Below are positions 48,863 to 57,981 of a DNA stretch of 64,000 nt, piece by piece (positions within the stretch are counted from its first letter, which is position 1; each line of letters begins with the position of its first letter). Where the stretch lies: the NCBI GenBank assembly GCA_024698925.1, contig JAILQO010000031.1, positions 62,001 through 126,000 of the forward strand. The letters are read 5' to 3'. A model generated the notes under the pieces. It was not told the origin of the DNA. It saw only the letters and a program-made list of their open reading frames with translations, and ran no database searches. A program made the translations under genes and the position numbers. The DNA comes from Bacteroidaceae bacterium (GTDB lineage: Bacteria; Bacteroidota; Bacteroidia; Bacteroidales; Bacteroidaceae).

Positions 48863-50254
48863 ATGAAAAGACGTGACTTTATCAAACGGACAGCCCTCTT
48901 GACGGCTGCCATTGGCGCTGGGCCGCTCGCAAGTGCCCTACCCGTGAATAACCAGTTGAAAGACTCCCCCACCCCACCTTCTGATGCAGAGAAAGCCGAG
49001 GAGCCATTGATTTCATCGGCACCAATGCTCCAGAACTATGCGGAAACAAGTATCGGTATCGCCTTTGCGGTGAGCGCGATGGCCAACGGCTATGTGGTGA
49101 TAGGCGAGCGAGAGGATCTGAGCGATGGGCGACGCGTGATGTGTGGAGGCTACCGTGTAAGAGATATTGATAATCATGTAATTCATGTACGCATCACAGG
49201 GCTGAAACCTTCGACTACCTACTACTACCGCATTGGGGCCGATCGCATAAACTATAAGGGCGGATATAATATGAAGGTTGTTGGCAATGAAGAGGACGCG
49301 CATATCTATCATTTTACAACAGCTGGCGCAGATACCAAGGCACATTTCTGCGTCATCAATGACACACATGTCAAGTGGGAGCCCTTTGGCTTAGCCATTG
49401 AGAAGATTGCTGCGCTGGCTCCATCCTGTGTGATTTGGAACGGCGATGCCAGTAATGTGGAAGAGACCATTGAGGCGCAGCAGCGCATTTTCCTGAAGCC
49501 TGAGATTGCGCGATGCGATTATGCGGCTACACTACCTTATCTGTTCTGTCCGGGTAACCACGATTCACGTGGAATGGCCAATCGTCACCTGGAGCGTATT
49601 TGGATGTATCGTCAACCCGAGGAGCGCTTGTCGCGCGATTGGGATTTAGGGCGTAACTTTGCAGTCCGCATGGGTGATATTGCGCTGATAGGACTGGATA
49701 CGGCAGAAGATAAAATGGATACAAATCCGATATTCGCTGGCTTGTTCAATAGTGAGGCTTACCGTAAGGCGCAGACTGATTGGTTGCGCGATGCCCTGCA
49801 GCAGCCAGAAATCGCTAAAGCACCGTATCTGGTGGCCTGTTGCCATATCCCTCTCTTTGATTCCAATCCCAAACACAACCCCGGCGACATTGTTCCTGAT
49901 GACAAGGATCCTCAGTATAGCACGGACTTTGCCATGTGGCAGCGTACCTGCGCCCGCCAATGGTTGCCGTTGTTGGAAAAGGCTAACTGTCAACTGATTA
50001 TTACGGCGCATCAACATCGCTACCGCTGCGATGCCCCTTCTGCTGAACATGCTTGGGCACAAATCGTTGGCGGCGGACCAGAGATGGGGGAGAAAGGTAA
50101 GGATAAGCAACAGTCGCGGGATTTCCCCACGGTAATTGAAGGCGAAGTGCGCGACGGAAAACTACATGTGACTATTCATAACCTGCTCACAGGTCAGGTT
50201 CAGGCTACTTTCGCTTACGCTCCGCGGCCTATCAATCGCCGTCGCAAAGCGTAA
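48863..50254 (+). CDS. Exported metallophosphoesterase (purple-acid-phosphatase-like) with FN3-like N-terminal domain
   Basis: KRRDFIKRTALLTAAIGAG; FCVINDTH, WNGDASN, PGNHDSRG, TAHQHRYR metal-binding motifs. Confidence 0.82.
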   Translation: MKRRDFIKRTALLTAAIGAGPLASALPVNNQLKDSPTPPSDAEKAEEPLISSAPMLQNYAETSIGIAFAVSAMANGYVVIGEREDLSDGRRVMCGGYRVRDIDNHVIHVRITGLKPSTTYYYRIGADRINYKGGYNMKVVGNEEDAHIYHFTTAGADTKAHFCVINDTHVKWEPFGLAIEKIAALAPSCVIWNGDASNVEETIEAQQRIFLKPEIARCDYAATLPYLFCPGNHDSRGMANRHLERIWMYRQPEERLSRDWDLGRNFAVRMGDIALIGLDTAEDKMDTNPIFAGLFNSEAYRKAQTDWLRDALQQPEIAKAPYLVACCHIPLFDSNPKHNPGDIVPDDKDPQYSTDFAMWQRTCARQWLPLLEKANCQLIITAHQHRYRCDAPSAEHAWAQIVGGGPEMGEKGKDKQQSRDFPTVIEGEVRDGKLHVTIHNLLTGQVQATFAYAPRPINRRRKA

Positions 50255-50262
50255 TGACTGCG

Positions 50263-51273
50263 TTATCCTTCTAATTGACGAAGGAGTGCGCGCGTCTGCT
50301 CGATAATCCCAAATAGTTCTTCGATAGTGTCGGCGCGCAACATGCGGATTCGCGTCTGACGGAAGTCAGGAATGCCCTTGAAGAGGGGTGAAGCGGCAAG
50401 GTGACGACGTACATGGCGGATTCCGCTCAATTCGCCTAGACGGGCTACGGAAGTCAGCGTCTGCTCCTTTAAAATATCGACTTTCCAGTCCAAAGAAAGT
50501 CCCCCTTCCTGAGTGGGATAAGCTTGGGGATGGATCTTCTCTACAATCTCCCTGAAAATCCAGGGGCGCCCGAAGGTGGCACGACCTACCATGATGGCAT
50601 CTACGCCATAGCGTTCAAAAGCCTCCAGTGCCCGTTCGGCACTGGTGATATCGCCGTTGCCGATAATCGGTATTCTCATCCGTGGATTGCGCTTCACCTC
50701 ACCAATCAGCGTCCAATCAGCTTGGTCAGTGTACATCTGCGAGCGCGTCCGACCATGAATGGTGAGGGCTGAGATGCCGCAGTCCTGTAGCTGCTCTGCC
50801 AGTTCTACGATAATCATATGCTCATGGTCCCAGCCAAGGCGTGTTTTCACCGTAACAGGTACCTCGGCACCTACGGCTTCAACCACCGCCCGCGTGATTT
50901 CTAACAGTTTATCGGGGTTCTGTAGCAAGCCTGCGCCAGCCCCCTTTCCAGCAATTTTCTTCACAGGGCAGCCAAAGTTGAGGTCAAGCACGTCGGGGTG
51001 GGCCTGTTCTGCAACGATGCGGGCTGCGTCAGCCATAGCGCCTGGCTCTTTGCCGTAAATCTGAATGGCTACAGGGCGCTCTTCGTCACATACCTCCAGC
51101 TTTTTAAGGCTTTTGTTGACCATTCGTACCAGGGCATCAGCTGCCACAAATTCGCTATATACCATCGCAGCACCCAGCCGTCGGCACAGCAAGCGGAAGC
51201 CGATATCGGTAACATCCTCCATCGGCGCTAAAAAAACGGGCCTCTCGCCCAAATCGAGCTTTCCAATCTTCAT
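50263..51273 (-). CDS. dusB: tRNA-dihydrouridine synthase
   Basis: FLAPMEDVTDIGFRLLCRRLGA, DLNFGCPVKKIAGKGAGAGLL, TIHGRTRSQMY, GNGDI. Confidence 0.93.
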   Translation of the reverse strand: MKIGKLDLGERPVFLAPMEDVTDIGFRLLCRRLGAAMVYSEFVAADALVRMVNKSLKKLEVCDEERPVAIQIYGKEPGAMADAARIVAEQAHPDVLDLNFGCPVKKIAGKGAGAGLLQNPDKLLEITRAVVEAVGAEVPVTVKTRLGWDHEHMIIVELAEQLQDCGISALTIHGRTRSQMYTDQADWTLIGEVKRNPRMRIPIIGNGDITSAERALEAFERYGVDAIMVGRATFGRPWIFREIVEKIHPQAYPTQEGGLSLDWKVDILKEQTLTSVARLGELSGIRHVRRHLAASPLFKGIPDFRQTRIRMLRADTIEELFGIIEQTRALLRQLEG

Positions 51274-51280
51274 TGCGGGG

Positions 51281-51340
51281 GCAAAGGTAGTGATTTTTGG
51301 AGAAACCGCGTGCTATTTCTTCAAAAATCACTACCTTTGC
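51281..51340. promoter_or_regulatory. Divergent dusB/U32 promoter region formed by a 25-bp inverted repeat
   Basis: GCAAAGGTAGTGATTTTTGGAGAAA (51281-51305) vs TTTCTTCAAAAATCACTACCTTTGC (51316-51340), 24/25 complementary, 10-nt spacer; TACCTTTG at both outer ends. Confidence 0.7.
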
Positions 51341-51343
51341 AGC

Positions 51344-52594
51344 ATGAAACGCGAAGATTTTGAGATCATGGCCCCTGTGGGGTCGCGTGAGAGTTTGGCG
51401 GCAGCACTTCAAGCAGGTGCTGACAGCATCTATTTCGGCATCGAACACCTGAACATGCGCGCTCATTCCGCCTCGGCCTTCACCATTGATGACCTAAAAG
51501 AGATGGCGGACACCTGTCGCGAGCATGGTGTCAAGAGCTATCTTACGGTGAATACGATTATTTATGGCGAGGATCTGCCGTTGATGCGCGAGATATTAGA
51601 TGCCGCCAAGGAGGCACACATCAGCGCTGTCATCGCCTCTGATATCGCTGTTATGACCTATGCCAACCAGATAGGTGTGGAGGTACACTTGAGTACGCAA
51701 CTGAATATCTCCAATATCGAGGCTTTACGCTTCTATGCGCAGTTTGCTGACGTTGTGGTACTGGCTCGCGAGCTGAATATCACGCAGGTGAGAGCCATCT
51801 ATGATGCCATCGTGCAGGAGCGCATTTGCGGCCCTTCGGGGCAGTTGGTTCGCATAGAGATGTTCTGTCACGGGGCCCTATGCATGGCTGTATCTGGAAA
51901 ATGCTACCTCTCATTACAGAATACAGGACGTTCAGCCAATCGCGGTGAGTGTATGCAGATATGTCGTCGCAGCTATCTTGTGAAGGACAAGGAAACCGAT
52001 ATCGAACTCGAGGTGGATAATAAATATATTATGTCTCCCAAAGATCTTAAAACAGTCCGATTCCTGGACAAACTGGTTGAGGCTGGCGTGCGCGTGTTCA
52101 AGATAGAAGGTCGTGCGCGCGGGCCAGAATATGTGAAGACGGTTGTGGAGTGCTACAGCGAAGCTATTGCTGCCGTCCTGAATGGCACGTTTACGGAGAC
52201 ACTCAAGGACAGTCTGGACGGGCGTCTCTCAACAGTTTTCAATCGTGGCTTCTGGGATGGTTACTATCAGGGCCAGCGACTCGGCGAATGGGCTGAGAAC
52301 TACGGCTCACAGGCTACGGAACGCAAAGTTTATGTAGGACGAGGTACGAAGTACTACTCGCGTCTTGGACTAGGCGAATTTCATATCGAAGCGGCAGAAC
52401 TCCACGTGGGTGACAAGTTCCTTGTAACGGGTCCCACTACAGGCGCCCTCTACGGTACCATCCAGGAGATGCATGATGACACCAACGCCGCAGTCCCCAT
52501 TGCACGTCAAGGATCCAATGTCTCTTTCCACGTTGATGCTAAGATACGCCACAGCGACAAACTCTTCCGCATCGATCCAGTCATAACCTCATAA
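51344..52594 (+). CDS. Peptidase U32 family protein (collagenase-like/tRNA hydroxylation-type)
   Basis: MKREDFEIMAPVGSRESLAAALQAGADSIYFGIEHLNMRA; CHGALCMAVSGKC; internal ATG 51344 preferred over ORF-track start 51065. Confidence 0.9.
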   Translation: MKREDFEIMAPVGSRESLAAALQAGADSIYFGIEHLNMRAHSASAFTIDDLKEMADTCREHGVKSYLTVNTIIYGEDLPLMREILDAAKEAHISAVIASDIAVMTYANQIGVEVHLSTQLNISNIEALRFYAQFADVVVLARELNITQVRAIYDAIVQERICGPSGQLVRIEMFCHGALCMAVSGKCYLSLQNTGRSANRGECMQICRRSYLVKDKETDIELEVDNKYIMSPKDLKTVRFLDKLVEAGVRVFKIEGRARGPEYVKTVVECYSEAIAAVLNGTFTETLKDSLDGRLSTVFNRGFWDGYYQGQRLGEWAENYGSQATERKVYVGRGTKYYSRLGLGEFHIEAAELHVGDKFLVTGPTTGALYGTIQEMHDDTNAAVPIARQGSNVSFHVDAKIRHSDKLFRIDPVITS

Positions 52595-52636
52595 CCCATC
52601 ACTTTACAACCTTGTAATCTCACACCCTTTCCAATC

Positions 52637-52840
52637 ATGGACCACCTCCCCCAAGACCCAATGATGCTGATATCAGCTGTTAACATGTTGCTACGTGACG
52701 ATGAATTCGACACTTTAGAAGACTTATGTGTTTACTTTGACCGTGATGTCGAAGCAATGAAAGCACAGCTTTTGGCTGAAGGCTATGTCTATAGCGAAAC
52801 GCAGCGTCAGATGCGTCCCGTTGGCTATGACGAGCCTTGA
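52637..52840 (+). CDS. DUF4250-like small protein
   Basis: MDHLPQDPMMLISAVNMLLRDDEFDTLEDLCVYFDRDVEAMKAQLLAEGYVYSETQRQM. Confidence 0.75.
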   Translation: MDHLPQDPMMLISAVNMLLRDDEFDTLEDLCVYFDRDVEAMKAQLLAEGYVYSETQRQMRPVGYDEP

Positions 52841-52950
52841 AGATACTTTTTTGTGCAGAAATGGTACACTTTTGTGCAAAGTCTGAGGCGCTTTAGAGAA
52901 AAAACGCTATTTTTGCAGCGGAAAAAGAACCAATACTATAATTATATCTT

Positions 52951-54363
52951 ATGAAAACACGTTTTCTTTCCTGCATCATTGCAGTGGTGATGGCGATGTC
53001 AGCGTTCGCTGAAAGCCAAGTCAAGTATGTTTTTTATTTCATTGGTGACGGTATGGGTGTGAACCAGATTAACGTGACCGAAACTTATCAGGCAGCCTTA
53101 AAAGGGAAGATTGGCTTCGAGCCGATTCTGATGTCGAGCCTTCCCGTAGTGGGTATGGTCAACACCTACTCCGCTACCAACGGTGTGACCGATTCTGCTG
53201 CAGGTGGCACAGCCCTCGCTACCGGTCACAAGACCAAGAACGGCGCTATCGGTGTGCTCAAAGACCTTGAGACGCCAGTTACCAGCATCGCTGATTGGGC
53301 ACAGAAAGCAGGCAAGGCCGTCGGCGTTGCTACTACGGTGGCCATCACGCATGCTACACCCGCCTCATTCTACGGCCATCAGCCTAATCGTAACATGTAT
53401 TATGAGTTGGGTCAGGACTTGTGTAAGAGTGGCTTTGATTTCTTCGCAGGCTCAGACTTCCACAAACCTTACAAGAAGGATGGCGAACCTTCCTTGCATG
53501 AGCAGGCTCAGAGCGCAGGCTACACCATCGTGAAAGGTTATAAAGAATATGAGAAGAAAGGTCGCAAGGCCGACAAGCTCATCCTACTGCAAAGCGATAA
53601 GATGAACGAGAAGTGGGATAGTGAGCAACTGCCGTATGCCCTTGACCAGACGAAGGATGACCTCACGCTGGAGCAGATTGTCCGTGCAGGTATCAACTAC
53701 CTTACAAACAAGAATAAGGACGGCTTCTTCTTCGCTATTGAAGGCGGTATGATAGACTGGGCTTGCCACCGCAACGATATCGGCAATGCAATCAACGAAG
53801 TCCTTGATATGGATAAGGCTATCAAGGTTGCTTACGAGTTCTATCAGCAGCATCCTGACGAGACAATCATCGTCATCAGCGCCGACCACGAGACTGGTGG
53901 TTTGGTGATGGGTGTCGGCCCCTATGAGCTGCGTACAGACTATCTGAAATATCAGCGCAAGAGCATCGATGAGCTGAAAAAGATTCTTAAAGGACAATAT
54001 CAGAAGGCACCCAAAAAGTTTAACTGGGTTGCTGTGGAGAAGCAGTTGAAGGAGCTCATGGGCTTTGGTGCTGGCATTGAGCTGAATGACAAACAAAAGG
54101 AGAGTCTACAAGGTCGTTGGAAGAGCATCGAAAAGGCTATTCAAGAGAATAATAAGATCAACGAACGCATTGACGACCTCTGTGAGACCACCAAGCATAT
54201 TCTGTCAGAAGTGGCATTGATTAGCTGGGCAAGCGGCGGTCACTCAAACGGTTATGTTCCCGTTTATGCCGTAGGTCCTGGTACAGAAATCTTCCAAGGT
54301 CGCATCGATAACATTGAGATTGCTCCTGGCATCGCTAAGATAGCCGGTTACGAGGCAGAGTAG
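52951..54363 (+). CDS. Secreted alkaline phosphatase
   Basis: FYFIGDGMGVNQIN; TDSAAGGTALATGHKTKNGAIG; ISADHETGG; WASGGHSNGYVPVYAVG. Confidence 0.92.
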   Translation: MKTRFLSCIIAVVMAMSAFAESQVKYVFYFIGDGMGVNQINVTETYQAALKGKIGFEPILMSSLPVVGMVNTYSATNGVTDSAAGGTALATGHKTKNGAIGVLKDLETPVTSIADWAQKAGKAVGVATTVAITHATPASFYGHQPNRNMYYELGQDLCKSGFDFFAGSDFHKPYKKDGEPSLHEQAQSAGYTIVKGYKEYEKKGRKADKLILLQSDKMNEKWDSEQLPYALDQTKDDLTLEQIVRAGINYLTNKNKDGFFFAIEGGMIDWACHRNDIGNAINEVLDMDKAIKVAYEFYQQHPDETIIVISADHETGGLVMGVGPYELRTDYLKYQRKSIDELKKILKGQYQKAPKKFNWVAVEKQLKELMGFGAGIELNDKQKESLQGRWKSIEKAIQENNKINERIDDLCETTKHILSEVALISWASGGHSNGYVPVYAVGPGTEIFQGRIDNIEIAPGIAKIAGYEAE

Positions 54364-54370
54364 GCGAAAT

Positions 54371-54874
54371 ATGAAAGAAATCTATCTGGCAGGTGGCTGC
54401 TTTTGGGGTACAGAGCATTTCTTCAAGCAGATTAAAGGCGTTTTGCAGACCGAGGTCGGATTCGCCAATGGCCACACTGTAAACCCCACGTATAAAGAGG
54501 TTTATACAGATGCGACCGGTTATGCAGAAACAGTTCGTATCACCTATGATCCTCAAGTGGCTACTCTGGAGTTCCTTTTGAATATGTTCTTCAAGGCTAT
54601 CGACCCCACGAGCTTGAATAAGCAAGGACATGATGAGGGAACACGTTACCGCACGGGAGTCTATTTTACGGATGATGCTGATTTGCCCGTTATCCACAAG
54701 GTCTTTGCTGAGCAGCAGGCGCTTCTACCCCACCCCATCGTGGTGGAAGTGGAGCCCTTGAGACAGTTCTATCCTGCAGATGAGTCCCATCAAGACTACC
54801 TCGATAAGCATCCAGATGGTTATTGCCATTTGCCATTAGAACTCTTCGAATATGCAAGGAAGGCACATTCTTAA
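54371..54874 (+). CDS. msrA: Peptide-methionine (S)-S-oxide reductase
   Basis: YLAGGCFWGTEHFFKQIKGVLQTEVGFANG. Confidence 0.95.
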   Translation: MKEIYLAGGCFWGTEHFFKQIKGVLQTEVGFANGHTVNPTYKEVYTDATGYAETVRITYDPQVATLEFLLNMFFKAIDPTSLNKQGHDEGTRYRTGVYFTDDADLPVIHKVFAEQQALLPHPIVVEVEPLRQFYPADESHQDYLDKHPDGYCHLPLELFEYARKAHS

Positions 54875-54878
54875 ACAG

Positions 54879-55547
54879 ATGAAGATGCCTCTGTGCTTTT
54901 TGTGGCGCAGAGGCATCTTATTTTGCATCTTTCAGGTTTTTATCTTGCATCTGTTTGCGCAATGGCACGTGGAAGCTGAATCCCCGCAAACGCGTGTCCT
55001 TTGGCGTAATGACACGCTTGATATCACCTCGCCAAAGGGGCTTTCGCTGTGGTGGGAGCAGCCCCTCACGGCACCATGTACGATAACATATCGGGCATGC
55101 GTTGTGATGGAGGGTGGACCTTATGACCGTCTCTCGGACTTGAATTGTTTTTGGATGGCGAGCGAACCGTTTAAGTGTATTACTGCTCGCGCTGGTCGCT
55201 TCGTGGAGAGTTACCGCTTACAATGCTATTATCTCGGCTATGGTGGTAACTATAATACAACGACCCGATTCCGACGCTATAACGGTGATACTCTTGCTGT
55301 TACAGATCCAGTCCATCGTCCACCAATTCTCAAGGAATATACAGATTCCGACCACCTCCTAAAACCCAACCACTGGTATGCTATTCGTATTGACGTTCAA
55401 GCAGATGGTCGCACGCGTTATTTCCTTGACGAGGAACTTCTTGTGGATTATCTCGATCCCTCTCCCCTACTCCACGGTTGGTTTGCTTTTCGCACAACTT
55501 GGAGCCATACGCGTCTTACGAAGTATAATGTGACAAGAATAAAGTGA
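54879..55547 (+). CDS. DUF6250/DUF1961-like secreted protein (concanavalin-like fold suspected)
   Basis: Signal peptide; TSPKGLSLWWEQPLTAPCTITYRACVVMEGGPYDRLSDLNCFWMAS...TTTRFRRYNGD. Confidence 0.65.
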   Translation: MKMPLCFLWRRGILFCIFQVFILHLFAQWHVEAESPQTRVLWRNDTLDITSPKGLSLWWEQPLTAPCTITYRACVVMEGGPYDRLSDLNCFWMASEPFKCITARAGRFVESYRLQCYYLGYGGNYNTTTRFRRYNGDTLAVTDPVHRPPILKEYTDSDHLLKPNHWYAIRIDVQADGRTRYFLDEELLVDYLDPSPLLHGWFAFRTTWSHTRLTKYNVTRIK

Positions 55548-55548
55548 A

Positions 55549-56274
55549 ATGGAAAAGAAAGGTATTATCATTGGAGCCAGCTCGGGCATTGGACAGGAAG
55601 TGGCGCGTCAGTTGCTAGCTGAAGGTTGGACGTTGGGCTTAGCTGCGCGACGTGAAGAGCTACTTTTGGCATTAAAGGCTGAGGCTCCAGAGCGTGTAGA
55701 AGTGATGACGATTGATGTCACACAACCGGATGCAGACCAACGTCTCATACAACTCATAGAGCGTCTTGGCGGTATCAGCCTCTATTTCCACGCCTCGGGT
55801 ATCGGCAAGCAGAACCGTACACTCGTACCTGATATAGAGCTACGCACAGCTGAGACGAATGTGTTAGGTTACATGCGTATGGTAGGTGCTGCTTATCGTT
55901 ATTATGCAGATAAGGGAACGGGTCACATCGCCGTTATTTCCTCAATCGCTGGAACGAAAGGCTTAGGCCCAGCCCCTGCCTATTCTGCCACTAAAGCGTT
56001 GCAGGCTAATTATATAGAAGCACTTGAGCAGCAAGCACGCCAGCGTGGGCTGCCCATCTATTTCACAGATATTCGTCCAGGCTTTGTAGATACCGCCTTG
56101 TTAAATGACGGCTTTCCATATCCTATGCTGATGCATCCAGAAGCTGTGGCCCATGATATTGTCCAATCTATCAAGTGTCATCGTCATGTCCGCATCATAG
56201 ATTGGCGCTATCGTCTTCTCACGTCGTTCTGGCGTCTCATCCCTCGCTGCCTCTGGCGTCATTTCAAACTCTAA
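55549..56274 (+). CDS. SDR-family NAD(P)-dependent oxidoreductase
   Basis: GIIIGASSGIGQEVARQL; YSATKAL (YxxxK). Confidence 0.92.
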   Translation: MEKKGIIIGASSGIGQEVARQLLAEGWTLGLAARREELLLALKAEAPERVEVMTIDVTQPDADQRLIQLIERLGGISLYFHASGIGKQNRTLVPDIELRTAETNVLGYMRMVGAAYRYYADKGTGHIAVISSIAGTKGLGPAPAYSATKALQANYIEALEQQARQRGLPIYFTDIRPGFVDTALLNDGFPYPMLMHPEAVAHDIVQSIKCHRHVRIIDWRYRLLTSFWRLIPRCLWRHFKL

Positions 56275-56379
56275 CACTTAGTTCGTGCTTGTAAATCCAC
56301 TTCTTGAGTCTTGAAGCACTTTTTTAGCATAAAATTATATTTCGTTTTTATTTCAACGAGCCCCGCATACATAAAATTT

Positions 56380-56416
56380 GAAGGCCAAAGCGCTATATAT
56401 AAGCGTTTTGGCCTTC
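56380..56416. terminator. Bidirectional intrinsic terminator between SDR gene and deoC
   Basis: GAAGGCCAAAGCGCT-ATATATA-AGCGTTTTGGCCTTC, 15-bp stem with one G-T wobble. Confidence 0.8.
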
Positions 56417-56524
56417 TTCTTGGGTCTCTGAGAATCGCTTAAAATCTTTCTTTCAGTCAGGAGTGCATGAATTTTCGCCTCTCAGAGGGCAAAAAAGAAT
56501 CAACTCGTCAATTTATCAACTACT

Positions 56525-57412
56525 TTAAAAGAATTTAGTCTCTTGGCCGACAACTTCTGAAAGTAGGAGATTGGCGAGTCGGGATGTGCCGAGACGGAGC
56601 CATTGGTTCGTCAACCATTTTTCGCCGAGAACTTCCTTAACGATGGTGTAATAGACGAGAGCATCATGAACAGTGTTGAGACCACCGGCAGGTTTAAATC
56701 CGATTTGGATGCCTGTCTTGTCATAGTACTCCTTGATGGCCTGACACATCACGTAAGCTGCTTCAGGTGTTGCAGCAGGTTTTTCTTTTCCCGTTGATGT
56801 CTTGATATAATCGGCACCGGCGTACATTGACAAAATAGAGGCGCGCTTGATGTCTGCGCAAGAGGGTAGGAGGCCAGTCTCAAGGATCACCTTCATCTTT
56901 TTGTCACCGCAGACACATTTCAATTCTGCAATTTCGTCGCAGAGTGTTTCGTAATCGCCACTTAAGAATTTGCCTACACTCATCACGATATCAATCTCAG
57001 TAGCACCATCCTTAAGTGCTAAAGCAGTCTCTGCCACTTTAACCTCTAAAACGGCCTGTGAGCTCGGGAAACTGCCACTGACGCACGCTACCTCAACGCC
57101 TTCAACTTCGAGGCTCTGAGAGACAATCTGGGCGAAACAAGGGTACACACAGATGGTTGCCACGTGGGGTAGGGTGGGGTAGGCGTCCTCGAACTGATTC
57201 ACTTTCTCTGTGAATGCCAATACGCTCTCCTCGGAGTCTGTGGTTTTCAGCGTGGTTAGTTCCACACTTCCCATCAAGAATTTCTTCACTTCAAGCGTGT
57301 CATTCTCGGGTACTTTCTCTTCGATAATTCGTTTCACGGCAGCGGCTACATCAGCATCACTAATGTTGCAATTATACTGCGCTAATGCTTGTTCATACTT
57401 GCTCTGTTCCAT
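56525..57412 (-). CDS. deoC: Deoxyribose-phosphate aldolase
   Basis: VATICVYPCFAQIV, VKVILETGLLPSCADIK-like region, ADYIKTSTGK, GFKPAGGLNT. Confidence 0.94.
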   Translation of the reverse strand: MEQSKYEQALAQYNCNISDADVAAAVKRIIEEKVPENDTLEVKKFLMGSVELTTLKTTDSEESVLAFTEKVNQFEDAYPTLPHVATICVYPCFAQIVSQSLEVEGVEVACVSGSFPSSQAVLEVKVAETALALKDGATEIDIVMSVGKFLSGDYETLCDEIAELKCVCGDKKMKVILETGLLPSCADIKRASILSMYAGADYIKTSTGKEKPAATPEAAYVMCQAIKEYYDKTGIQIGFKPAGGLNTVHDALVYYTIVKEVLGEKWLTNQWLRLGTSRLANLLLSEVVGQETKFF

Positions 57413-57504
57413 ATACTTCTTAGTTTAAAGAGTTGTTTTATAGTTATATATGATGTACTAAAATTTCATTCACTTTTTGACGGTAAGTTAAGAAGTGTGT
57501 CCTC

Positions 57505-57981
57505 CTATTCCTTATTTTTTGTATCCATCATAATTGTTACAGGTCCGTCGTTCGTTAGGCTTACTTTCATGTCTGCTCCGAACTCACCATGTCCGACTGG
57601 GCGCCCGATAGCTTCGCTAAGTCGCTGGATAAAAGCTTGATAGAGTGGGATGCTAATATCATGAGTTGCAGCACGCAGCCACGATGGGCGGTTTCCTTTC
57701 TTGTAGCTGGCAAAAAGTGTGAACTGGCTGACTACGATAATGTTACCATCTGCGCCTTCGTGTTCTCCTGCAATATCCATGATACTGCGATTCATGACAC
57801 CATTCTCGTCATCGAACACACGCAAGGCAGCTACTTTACGAACCAGCCAATCGACATCCTCCATGGTATCTGTAGCCTCAATGCCGAGCAATATTACAAA
57901 GCCAAGCCCTTGAAACTCAGCATTTTTCTTTCCGTCTATGATGACGCTTGCTCCCTTTGCTCGTTGAATAACTATTCTCAT
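57505..57981 (-). CDS. dtd: D-aminoacyl-tRNA deacylase
   Basis: MRIVIQRAKGASVIIDGK; VSQFTLFASYKKGNRPSW. Confidence 0.94.
   Translation of the reverse strand: MRIVIQRAKGASVIIDGKKNAEFQGLGFVILLGIEATDTMEDVDWLVRKVAALRVFDDENGVMNRSIMDIAGEHEGADGNIIVVSQFTLFASYKKGNRPSWLRAATHDISIPLYQAFIQRLSEAIGRPVGHGEFGADMKVSLTNDGPVTIMMDTKNKE

Noticed and set aside
51065-51343. N-terminal extension of the U32 ORF from the ORF track
   Set aside because: Overlaps dusB antisense and the promoter region; conserved U32 start (MKREDFEIMAPVGS) begins at 51344.
57165-57186. GGGGTAGGGTGGGGTAGG G-rich repeat in deoC, possible G-quadruplex or inserted repeat
   Set aside because: Encodes the ordinary DeoC segment YPTLPHVATICVYP without extra residues; the match to known protein sequence explains it.
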